From contig NC_088325.1 in NCBI RefSeq assembly GCF_910592395.1, forward strand, positions 10,852,109 to 10,916,108: a stretch of DNA of 64,000 nt, given 5' to 3'. Of the stretch, positions 13,101-20,217 are shown piece after piece. The translations under genes were made by a program, and so were the position numbers. Within the stretch, counting starts at the first letter, position 1. The number at the start of each line of letters is the position of its first letter. The DNA is from Lineus longissimus. Lineage: Eukaryota > Nemertea > Pilidiophora > Heteronemertea > Lineidae. The notes under the pieces were generated by a model. That model saw only the letters and a list, made by a program, of their open reading frames with translations, ran no database searches and had not been told where the DNA came from.

Positions 13101-16100
13101 TTTCTTGGTCATCTTCATCTTCATCAACATCACCTCCATCACCAACACTATCAGCATCATCGCCATCATCATTATTGCGTTCATTTCTTCTTTCATAATT
13201 GATTTCATTTGGTTGCCCATTGATCATACCGGTAAGCGGGTGTTTTCTGCGAATGTGACATAAGTATGAGTTCATTTTAATAAATGTCTGTCTACAGCCA
13301 TTCTGTTGACAAATGAGGCTCTCAGATTCGAAAACTCCGGTGATGCTATGGACTCGTCTCAGGTGGTTGGTGAGATCACGAGTGTTCTGTAACCCTATGT
13401 CATTTCTTCCACACTTAAAGCATGTGTATCCCATGGCCATGTTGCAGCTGGACACAGGTGTTACTGTGAAGTCATTCCTGGAATAAAGTAAATTGTAGTT
13501 TGTGAGCTTACCTTTACATAATTTGTTTTAAACATCTTGCTAATTCGGCAGCTGATGGACGTCGGCCAGTGGTCTTGTCCAAGCATTTGGAACAAATCTC
13601 TCCAAGAGGCAAGAGGTCTTTTACATTGAACATCAGTAACTGTATCACCTTTCCCAGGGAGTAGACATCAGTAAGTTCGCTCTGTTCATGGCCTGTTAGA
13701 TTTCTCAGCTCCCACGCAATGTGTGAGTGGCGTGCGCTGTATATTTTTCTTTCATCACTATTTAGGTAGTATTTTCTAGGACACATGGTTAATGTTGCAC
13801 TCCCAAAGTCAATCAGTTTGGGTGAAAGCTTAAGTTTGTGAATCACAATGTTCCTGCCGTGAATGTCATTATGTAGGATACCCTTCCCATGTATATATTG
13901 TATCGCACATGTCACTTGGTAAATAATACTTAGCCACTGTACTGTAGAGAATTCATCTGTTTTGGCATAATCTGAAACCGTGCAGTCGTGAGGCGCTACT
14001 AGTTCCATGATTGTTGTTTTGATATCTATACTGCCGAACAAATATGGTATCCCAGGGTGGCCACCTTGTAGGTGGAGCAACACCCTAGTTTCTAACTCGA
14101 GAGTTCCAACAAGTGCCTTCTTAACAGCAACGTTTATGCCATTCAGGATATGTGCATGTCCAACAAACACTTGACCATATGCTCCTGACCATTTGGGTTT
14201 CTGGTCAACGGCAACCATTGTGCTACTAAATTCTATCGGCTTTTTGTTTAGTTTTTGTAGTACTGCATTGACAGCATGTTTGCGGCTTTCTGCATGCTGC
14301 CGCCCATTCCTTCCATCATGAATGGCCTGGATAGTTTTTGTACTTGTAATTTTTTTAAAGTGACTGTTTGACAATGCCTTTGCCCTTTCTTTACGGAGAA
14401 GTTCACAACATGCCTGATAGCGTTTCTCTCCTTCTTTAACTCTTGTTTCTAAGTCATGTGCATGAACTGTTAATTTGTTAATGTCACAATCACTCCGTTT
14501 TCGTTTATTTGCCCTATGTCGTTTATTCATGGCAGCCTTGCGCTTTCTTTTTGCTTCATCTATTCCTAACATGATTGCGTCTGGGTCTTTTTCTGTAATA
14601 ATAATATGATGATATGACTTTTTCCTATCATTCTGACACTTTCAATAAACTAGCTTATTTCTTTTCAGATTATACTTCCAACCAGACCTTTGGATAGACC
14701 CCCAGGAAGAAAAGAAACTTGAAGAGGGTGGAAACCATGTGACAGTCCAATCAGGAAAGAAAGCATGTTGCAACACATTGACATTGATGAAGCGTTTCGA
14801 TTTTAAGTTTCAAAATCAAAACACTCTGTTCAACTTACTGTCCTAGATAGCTAGATGTGTGATTGTTATCATAGTCGTCATTCCGGTATTAAGTTATTGT
14901 TGTCTTTGTTCAAGGTATTTTATCTCGCTTATAAGTGACATGTTTTTGATAAAACTTTTGAAAATCTGTGTAAATTGCATCATATTCAAATCAGTCTACT
15001 GATATAACTTTCAGACGTGTCAAAGAATACTATTTTATTGCTGTTTTTTGTTGGTCTGCAACTAGCATCATACTGTTGAGTGAATAAATAATAATTTACC
15101 AAATATACATTGCGTTGCCTTCAGGAAGTCATAAGACCTCAGCGAGGCAACTGGCCAATGTAAATCTGTGTAAATTGCATCAGATTCAAATCAGTCTACT
15201 GTAAAAGTCAGACCCTTCAAAGTAGATTATTTAGTTGCTGTTTTTTGTTGGTACTGTTGAGTGAATGAATTACAATTTACCAAATGTATATTGTGTTGCC
15301 TTCAGGAAGTCAGAAGACCTCAGCGAGGCAACTGGCCAATGTAAATCTGTGTAAATTGCATCAGATTCAAATCAGTCTACTGTAAAAGTCAGACCCTTCA
15401 AAGTAGATTATTTAGTTGATGTTTTTTGTTGGTACTGTTGAGTGAATGAATTACAATTTACCAAATGTATATTGTGTTGCCTTCAGGAAGTCATAAGACC
15501 TCAGCGAGGCAACTGGCCAATGTAAATCTGTGTGAATTGCATCAGATTCAAATCACTATACAAATATAACTTTCAGACATGTCAAAGTATACTATTTTAT
15601 TGCTGTTTTTTGTTGGTCTGCAACTAGCATCATACTGTTGAGTGAATAAATTACAATTTACCAAATATACATTGCGTTGCCTTCAGGAAGTCGGAAGACC
15701 TCAGCGAGGCAACTGGCCAATGTAAATCGGTGTTAATTGCATCAGATTCAAATCAGTCGCCTGATACAACAGTCAGAGTCAGACACATCAAGTAAACTAT
15801 TATTGTTGGGTTTTTTTGACACCCGCTGCATGTAGTGTATTGGTTAGTAAATAAATAATTTAGCAAATATACATACTAGTAGTGTGTTTTGGTCAGTAGT
15901 CAGGAAAGAGTATACTTATGGGTTATTACATAGGTTTTTCTGTATCCTTCCCTGTATTCTTCCCCGAGAGTCTGTATCCTCCCCGAGGCTTGGCGAGAAA
16001 AAATATGTATTCGTACCCTACACGAAGGATGAAGACAAAATTGTTCCTCTTCACCGATTTAAAAAAAAATTTTCTTTGCTTTTGATCGACGAAACATGTC

Positions 16101-16666
16101 CCAGGTTGCATTGCTCACGATGCATGTCAGCGACGTCACAAGCCGGCGGGACGCCAGAGAGTGACGTCATTCCAACAGTTAAAAGCTGTATCCTACCCCG
16201 CACGTGCAGGGAAATGCCGGCCAGTATCCTTCCCTGATATCGTTCCCCGGTATCGCGCCCGGGTGGAGCAAAAAATAAATTGTGGCACCGTATCACCCTG
16301 CGTCATTCAGTATACGCTGGCAAATTTATCCTGTATTGGTAAAATAATTACTATCGATATAAGATACTTACTAGTACTCGGTGTATTGTGTTCAAAAAAG
16401 CAGGAGCCCACTTCTAGGAAATACGTACCAATTATTGATATAAATTCGCATACTAGTAGAAAACCTGTACGTTTAGAGTTGATTGAAGTAGGATGTGACG
16501 CAAAGTGCAGTTTTGCAAAATGGCATGTTGGGACTTTTTGCAAAGTGAAGATTTGTAATGGCAATTACCAATATAGACAAATAAAGGGCAAATGTATACC
16601 TCTCAGTGTATCCACCAACTCTTGACCAAATCCCTCCTTCTCTAAAACTGCAGAGAGTTCTTCCAT
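4147..16666 (-). CDS. SAM-domain protein, SAMD3-like, complete 10-exon gene
   Basis: Exons (minus, 5' to 3'): 16600-16684, 10030-10232, 9551-9658, 8845-8984, 8460-8553, 7962-8162, 7344-7502, 6749-6905, 6253-6398, 4147-4461. Every junction has GT and AG and every phase matches, giving 1,608 nt open to TAG 4147-4149. Starting at ATG 16666 the protein is about 529 aa, close to vertebrate SAMD3. The SAM domain (residues about 1-50) is split by intron 1 (MEELSAVLEKEGF... then ENDIDSMEILKTLDEGDMKE). A Thr/Ser-rich linker follows. Then come the family blocks: YPTANEKTALAVAIIDQFP, the NNGHGFIEYRLKTIRKSL block, YEDRRRMVSNLTP, and a C-terminal AFDMLFKVHYVFDV region. SAM domains mediate protein-protein association; the family's molecular role is poorly known. 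Intron 1 hosts a kinase gene and a transposase-like gene. An upstream non-coding exon is possible. I am confident of the structure and moderately confident of the family name. Confidence 0.85.
4777..4794. repeat. Poly(G) tract in intron 9 of the SAMD3-like gene
   Basis: An uninterrupted run of about 18 G. A similar run of about 24 G lies at 9849-9872 and a shorter one near 49416-49425. The exact lengths are unreliable in any assembly. Confidence 0.8.
5100..5819 (+). other. Possible plus-strand exons inside the last intron of the SAMD3-like gene
   Basis: The sequence 'atgggcagactg' is followed directly by gtaagtac near 5133. At about 5681 a clean acceptor (tttttgtag) opens a segment that ends at about 5819 with aagaatg before gtaagaac. 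Joining them in phase gives only 18 codons before a stop, so this looks like 5' UTR or an antisense non-coding transcript rather than a coding gene. It rests on splice signals alone. Confidence 0.25.
9140..9212 (+). repeat. Degenerate tRNA-derived fragment
   Basis: Contains 'gagtgtcggcctcataatc' and 'ggttgtgggttcagc', resembling the anticodon-arm and B-box part of a tRNA. No full cloverleaf can be drawn. It lies in intron 4 of the SAMD3-like gene (between exons 8845-8984 and 9551-9658 in genomic order). Probably an old SINE piece. Confidence 0.35.
10490..10586 (+). other. Candidate plus-strand coding exon (penultimate) of an unidentified gene
   Basis: Acceptor 'ttaatcacag' before 10490 and donor 'caa/gtaagt' after 10586 enclose 97 nt that read openly as CYFDLRHVRLTDWCDTAGYT and continue to ...FQWPQ. 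The exon leaves phase 0. It joins in frame with a second acceptor-bounded segment at 14669-14722. I recognise no family. The opposite-strand kinase and transposase-like genes fill the 4.1-kb intron between the two segments. It could be a fragment of a host gene interrupted by the element, or part of the element itself. Confidence 0.35.
10840..13440 (-). CDS. Transposase-like protein with C2H2 fingers and D-x-MH motif (CACTA/Tnp2-like family)
   Basis: One uninterrupted frame of about 866 residues from ATG 13440 (a second ATG lies two codons on). The frame stays open upstream to an acceptor at 13477, so a longer start is possible. The N-terminus carries two C2H2 fingers (CFKC...HLRRVH and CQQNGC...HIRRKH), then a strongly acidic stretch (about residues 94-127). 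The centre has YYDDVEVTNPIG (about 326-337), a CRLC knuckle (about 443-446) and NFDVMHDLFEGVC (about 506-518). These blocks recur in a large group of uncharacterised animal proteins; the DxMH block resembles Tnp2-type transposases of CACTA elements. That assignment is from memory of the family and is moderate. The gene lies in intron 1 of the SAMD3-like gene, same strand, just downstream of a kinase gene. Its intactness suggests recent insertion or selection. Stop TAG is at 10840-10842. Confidence 0.7.
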   Translation of the reverse strand: MAMGYTCFKCGRNDIGLQNTRDLTNHLRRVHSITGVFESESLICQQNGCRQTFIKMNSYLCHIRRKHPLTGMINGQPNEINYERRNERNNDDGDDADSVGDGGDVDEDEDDQENNANDNGEDLGLDPEIEFEKILKKVVSSFILKLRSSSTGTLSVIKDVIDGVKTMFDLTADSIEHQVRNILRTHDVDVEGQDVKSLFATIENSKNPFEGLETPYQQTRFFEQSLNLVVPQEQAIGLRFDHQLDRNTNQNKQKQVTETFQSIPLPRALQLILNPSIMFLIQSEERRRMGVLIMEGYHDGEQFQQHALFRDHPNALRLQLYYDDVEVTNPIGCKTQIHKLGLFYFTLQNLPKRLNSSMASIHLVAVCYALDLKKPNGFDNVLRPFVSTVKELESDSGKIIEINGEEVCLRGTLTSVCVDTLAAHDMFGFQSPSANYLCRLCYATREEIQTVFVEEEFRMRTIMDHDNDVQASEESGHPTSGVKKGCCLNSLRYFHVATNYNFDVMHDLFEGVCPFEVKLLLNHLIFIDKVIDKKLRLTCDTLQRRIKSFQYGLSDQKNKPSCPLESSLRSIADHGMGQKAAQMWCLIRSLPIMIGDKVPEGNQHYELLLLLLRCMSIILAPVVPETETVHLKYLIEEHHSLFKRLYPEVKMINKHHHMVHYPTCIRMSGPLSTMSCMKYELKHNFAKRLAHITCNFKNIAKTVAARYQMRQCADAQGNGLRSEFECSGGNVVQVSSLNCPETICETLGMAAEDDVFVANVVELFGTKYTRNWFLIIDIEKDTESPVFGNIEHILVVGENNVHFVVNQYKTTAFHGHFQAFSVEPAVPTAYSMHTIDTILDYVPLSSHTSYEANSPTFVPMTYNVYR
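13514..14592 (-). CDS. Intact protein kinase encoded beside the transposase-like gene
   Basis: ATG 14572 gives 352 residues to TAA 13514. The frame extends upstream to a good acceptor (attattacag, exon from 14592), so the true start may lie in an earlier exon. The first 110 residues are very basic with a coiled-coil look (KRKRKAAMNKRHRANKRKR). The kinase domain follows: Gly loop GAYGQVFVG (130-138), AVKK lysine 151, helix-C Glu about 161, catalytic loop HNDIHGRN (H234, D236, N241; Asn replaces the usual Arg of HRD), DFG 255-257, DVYSLG 302-307, and a late RPS motif at 338-340. All catalytic residues are present, so activity is expected. HND instead of HRD suggests no RD-type activation-loop control. 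It appears to travel with the transposase-like gene. Its substrate is unknown. Confidence 0.75.
14669..14722 (+). other. Candidate plus-strand terminal exon pairing with 10490-10586
   Basis: Acceptor 'tagcttatttcttttcag' precedes 14669. The reading IILPTRPLDRPPGRKET ends at TGA 14720-14722. Phase 0 matches the donor at 10586. Two strong plus-strand splice signals and a phase match support it. There is no family recognition and no upstream exon found. Confidence 0.35.
14962..15880. repeat. Five-copy tandem array with alternating 200/181/181/200-bp units
   Basis: The marker aaatctgtgtaaattgcatc recurs at 14962, 15162, 15343, 15524 and (slightly changed) 15724. Long and short units differ by loss of a 'tctgcaactagcatcat' segment. 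Each unit contains an internal imperfect hairpin (gttgcct...aggcaac). The array lies between the first SAMD3-like exon and the kinase gene. Confidence 0.9.
15881..16599. other. Intron sequence, no gene recognised
   Basis: Open frames on both strands (e.g. 16161-16625 plus) overlap the SAMD3-like exon antisense and show no family features. Two short duplicated phrases (tatccttccct, gtatcctccccg) suggest a degenerate repeat. Confidence 0.4.
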
Positions 16667-17078
16667 TTCAATGGCCTTCAGAGTCTGAAAATGCAAGTTG
16701 GTACAGCTGCAGAGAATGTTAATGTCGTAAGACCATCTTGGACGGGGCCTAGCCCTAAGATAATGAATACTAAGTACATGTATTGACTTTGCATGCTTGT
16801 GAATCTGGCGTCTGCGATGACAGTGATGTATGGAAGTATTATAAAAAGAAATACTTTCCTATTTAAAACCTAATGTCTCTGTACAAAAAGGTCTGTACTT
16901 TCCCCTTGGATGGACAAGAAAAAAAGGCATTACTTTTTTATACTTATTTATTTACAGACTGCAAAATTAAAAACCATTTTGGAATCAAAAAGTAAAAACA
17001 TTTTTCCTTAATTTCCCCTTTTTCCCTAAAAAAATCCCTAATAACATTAATAGAAAATGAAAGATTTGAAAAATATGG

Positions 17079-17166
17079 ATCCGCCTCTGCCGAGGATCGA
17101 ACCCACTCCGTCTCGACCCATAGGTCAGATACCCACGGTACTCCTGATTGAGCTACTTGCCCGACC
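17079..17166 (-). repeat. tRNA-derived SINE head
   Basis: Read on the minus strand this has an A-box-like TAGCTCAATCAGGAGTACC, an anticodon-arm-like middle, and a near-perfect B box (GGGTTCGATCCTC). The acceptor stem does not pair, so it is not a working tRNA gene. It is best explained as a pol III promoter head of a SINE. Confidence 0.7.
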
Positions 17167-17753
17167 TACGCTTACGTCAGTTTTGCGACCATTATAACTC
17201 TTGACACCAGTTTTTATTGCCTATTGCAGTAAAATAAGTGTTATATCCCTTCAGCAAATGAATAAAGGACTCTTTTATGAAAAAAATTGGTAAGAAGCCA
17301 GGAGCACAGTGTAATGTACATTGTAGCCTGCGGCTGCCCTACTCAATCATTACGCCCTGCCGCGAGGGCCATCAGTGCACCATGATGAGGGCCTAGCAGA
17401 CGACGGCGGCTGGATTATGCAAAGCCATAGTTGGTTCTTATCAAAAATTAGAAGAGGACATGGAAATGCCCAGGGGAATGGCTGTTTTAGGCCTACATGG
17501 CCTACGTGTAAGATGTACAGCCGATGGCTGTCGTCTGAAATCTTATGAGCCCGCCACAGAAATCGGGTCCAAAACTGTACATGAAATCCAAATTAAGATG
17601 AGTTTTGCAGCTAACTTTGTTCTACATTGATAATATGTGGATAATAATTCAGTATTTACCCTTTATAAATCCTTTAAAAATCGAAACCGGTAGAAATTTG
17701 GCCCGATCGGTGACAGTGGCCGCTTCAGTGATGGCGAATGTCATGGGTTCAGT
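17167..17753. other. No gene recognised
   Basis: A minus-strand ATG frame at about 17743-17660 ends at a possible donor (ataaagg/gtaaat). Its phase does not fit the SAMD3-like exon, so it could be at most an untranslated upstream exon. Confidence 0.4.
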
Positions 17754-18000
17754 TCGCTCTTTCATGTCAATTTGTTTACGGGATTTTTGAAATGCGCGCC
17801 ATTTTTTCGCTCGTTTGCCGACTGACGCGCGAAAATCCGCTCGTTGTCCCCCGCTCTTATTCTCCGCTCTTTTGAAAGAGTGGATTGGTCACCCAAAGAG
17901 CGAGGGCCTAGAATAATCAGATAAATTTCACTCTTTTCGAGCGAAAAGCTATTAGCTCTTTTGAAAGAGTGAGAAATTCACTCGTTTGTTTTAAGAGAGT
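17754..18000. repeat. Hairpin-rich repeat array (GCTCTTT-AAAGAGC family), copy 2
   Basis: Uses the same motifs as 2351-2734 (gctcttttgaaagagtg, cgctcgtttg, tcactcttttcgagcg). It ends in the same terminal sequence in opposite orientation: 17972-18000 read in reverse begins actctcttaaaacaaacgag. This copy is shorter and more diverged. Confidence 0.8.
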
Positions 18001-18267
18001 ATCAAACACAAACGGGCTAGTGAGAATAAAACTTTGTTTTCCGTCCCTGCCCGCTCAGAAATACTTTATCTTGCAGCATTTGATCTTTTTGCCTGAACTT
18101 CTCGTTTGGTTTTCCTTTAAACGACACATGCGCAGGCCAGCACTTTTGAACATTTCTGATAATATAAATCATGATTTAGGGGTTTTCATTGATTCATTTT
18201 ATTGCTGTGCGAGCGCGTGTGTGTGTACATGTATTTCTTCCCATATCTTTATTTTTTATAAAAAGGA

Positions 18268-18672
18268 TTATCCCTTAGCAGGATATATCCAATCGCACTC
18301 ACCTTTTACATATTCTTTGGTTCCTTCAGTTGATGTAAGCGCTTTCGTTTCCATTAGTTTGCAATTCCTCAGCGACTCCGAGAAGGAAAACGTCTTGCAT
18401 TTATGATCGCGAAAGCACAGGATGGCGCAGTCTATTCTGCTTAACGCATCCGTCGTTTTGCTCAGCGCGGCTATTTCTCGTTTCCTTCTGCGTTTCTTCC
18501 AACCATACAAAGCGGAGCGTGATTGCACAGCCGTCTTCCCGGCCTGAGTGCTCGATTTAACCGCTAGCGCTGGCGGAGCAACTGCGAAAAATCCGTACAA
18601 GGTGGTGGAGTTCGACAGAGTTAGAGTAGTAACTATTTGAAGGCATACCAATACAAATACAGAAAGCTTCAT
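18268..18672 (-). CDS. Secreted PAN/apple-like protein with furin-type site, single exon
   Basis: 134 residues from ATG 18672 to TAA 18268-18270. A clear signal peptide (MKLSVFVLVCLQIVTTLTLS) is followed by a low-complexity propeptide and a highly basic cleavage site (KKRRRKRE, about 59-66). A compact cysteine domain follows (SRIDCAILCFRDHKCKTFSF...NCKLM...GECDW), with the C-x3-C-x5-C spacing and aromatic 'TFSF' strand typical of PAN/apple modules. Such modules bind proteins or carbohydrates outside the cell. It is the first of a run of small secreted-protein genes to about 35 kb. TTTATT strings at 18198 and 18248 (AATAAA on this strand) are possible polyadenylation signals. The molecular target is unknown. 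Confidence 0.75.
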   Translation of the reverse strand: MKLSVFVLVCLQIVTTLTLSNSTTLYGFFAVAPPALAVKSSTQAGKTAVQSRSALYGWKKRRRKREIAALSKTTDALSRIDCAILCFRDHKCKTFSFSESLRNCKLMETKALTSTEGTKEYVKGECDWIYPAKG

Positions 18673-19323
18673 ATCGACTCGTAATAAGCTGCAGAAACGT
18701 CTATACTAGCCAAAGATTCCTTCTCTTGTATGGTCCGATTTAAGCCAAAGGAGGGAATAAATGCTTATTTTTTCCCCTGGTGCTAATAAGAAGTTACCGT
18801 AATAAAACCATTAAGTCAAAAGGAAGATCGTACTTAAATCATTATCCCATATTATTTGCGTCGAATCCATATTCTTTTGATTAAACCCGAGTAAATAGCG
18901 ATATACATCTTCCAAATTATTCGAGAGTGAGTTGCAGAATGTTTCCGATCAAAACGTGGTGGGGTCTGAAGGGTAATGGAAGGCAGTTAGTAGGTTTTAC
19001 TTGTCTCCATTCAGAAGCCTGTGGTATCAATATATCTGACCTTGGTAAGTGGCAAGGGAAATTAATAGAGTGCAGTTTACACCATGTTAATAACCTGCCC
19101 TACTATGAGTGTCTCCACTGGGGGGTATATAGTCATATGGCGGGTATCGAATGTACTATACAGTAGCAATACAATCCCGGAAACGGCCATTACTCTAACA
19201 TTGATAAGAAAGGAAAGGAAAGGGGACATGTAGCGTTCTTTTGCATATCGTTTAATTTCACGAAAAGTATGCCAATGAGACATATGAGACTTTCTTACGC
19301 CGAACGTATAGCGCAAAATTAAG
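18673..19323. other. No gene recognised
   Basis: This is upstream DNA of the PAN-like gene. I see no convincing TATA box. Short open frames at 18927-19166 (plus) and 19077-19385 (minus) lack family features. Confidence 0.4.
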
Positions 19324-19824
19324 CGGTGGTATGTAAATATTGAAACGAGCACATTGAAACAAGCCAAAATAAACGAGCGAGCCAATATTAAAATATTGCC
19401 TTGTTTATTTTGGCTTGTTTATTTTGGCTTATTCAGGTTTAAAACGCTTAAGCGTTTTAAACCTGAAATGAAAGATCAAGTTTGCATGTAATATTAATTG
19501 CATGATTTGATCAAGTATGTTAATGGCATAAAATATCATCTTATTCACACAGTCCCATTCAGTTTGATTCATTTCAAGTTTTGCATGGTGCGCCATGGAG
19601 CTTTTCATTTACTTGTTGGCGAGCTTAAAAGTTGAAACGAGCCAAATTAAGTTGGCCTTAGTGAATAAAAGTGCATTTTCATTTTATGCAAATATCAACC
19701 TAACGCTTGCAATCATATAAAATCTGAACCTGATCTCCAATATCATGTTTGGATTGTTTATTTGGTTCGTTTAGTTTGGCTTGTTTCATTTTGGTTCGTT
19801 TATTTCAACTTGTACATACTACCA
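19324..19824. mobile_element. Foldback element of about 500 bp (AAACGAGCCAAAATAAAC family)
   Basis: Ends are inverted: 'ggtatgtaaatattgaaacg' at left against the complement of 'cgtttatttcaacttgtacatactacc' at right. Between them, gaaacgagcc / ggcttgtttattttgg motifs repeat in both orientations, and there is a perfect 34-bp palindrome at 19433-19466. 'aaattaa' occurs just outside both ends and may be the target-site duplication. Confidence 0.75.
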
Positions 19825-20217
19825 AATTAAACGGAATGGAACGTCACCGGAATGACTTAACGCACAAAAGTGGCCTTCTGAAGAAATTAACTTTTTTTCG
19901 CTGTTGCATGGGCTTCTATTTTCCAGATACATGTATATGTGTTTCACATTCTTTTTGAAAATACAGTAATCTTATCAAGATTTTATTGTCAGTTTTCAAT
20001 ATTAGAATATTAATTGAAACGCTGTAATTTTTCAAATAACAGTTTTATCAGCGAATTATAACTGTCCTTGTCTGTATCAGATTTAATCCTACTATGTTAT
20101 ATCAGGCCTAATTAAACCTCATGATCTATGCACCCTTTTAGCCGGGGTAAATTTAATATTGATAAGATGCAAAAACCTTGGTGGTCAAGATGATACATGA
20201 CGTGCCTTCTTCCATCA

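Larger units (their letters stand above)
10840..14722. mobile_element. Probable large DNA transposon body nested in intron 1 of the SAMD3-like gene
   Basis: The interval holds the transposase-like and kinase genes head-to-tail on the minus strand, only about 75 bp apart. It interrupts the SAM-domain coding sequence without damaging its splice phases. I did not find convincing terminal inverted repeats or a target-site duplication, so the limits given are those of the coding content only. The 200/181-bp array at 14962-15880 could be a subterminal repeat block of the same element. Confidence 0.5.

Noticed and set aside
12968-13198. Ser-rich plus-strand frame
   Set aside because: Shadow of the acidic region of the transposase-like protein.
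16161-16625. 154-codon plus-strand frame
   Set aside because: Overlaps the SAMD3-like exon in antisense and contains no domain or composition typical of coding sequence.
17079-17166. Functional tRNA gene
   Set aside because: A and B boxes are good but the acceptor stem does not pair and the arms are irregular. Treated as SINE-derived.
17660-17743. Upstream coding exon for the SAMD3-like gene (MTFAITEAATVTDR...)
   Set aside because: Its only GT donor leaves phase 1, while the first SAMD3-like exon would then read into a stop within a few codons.
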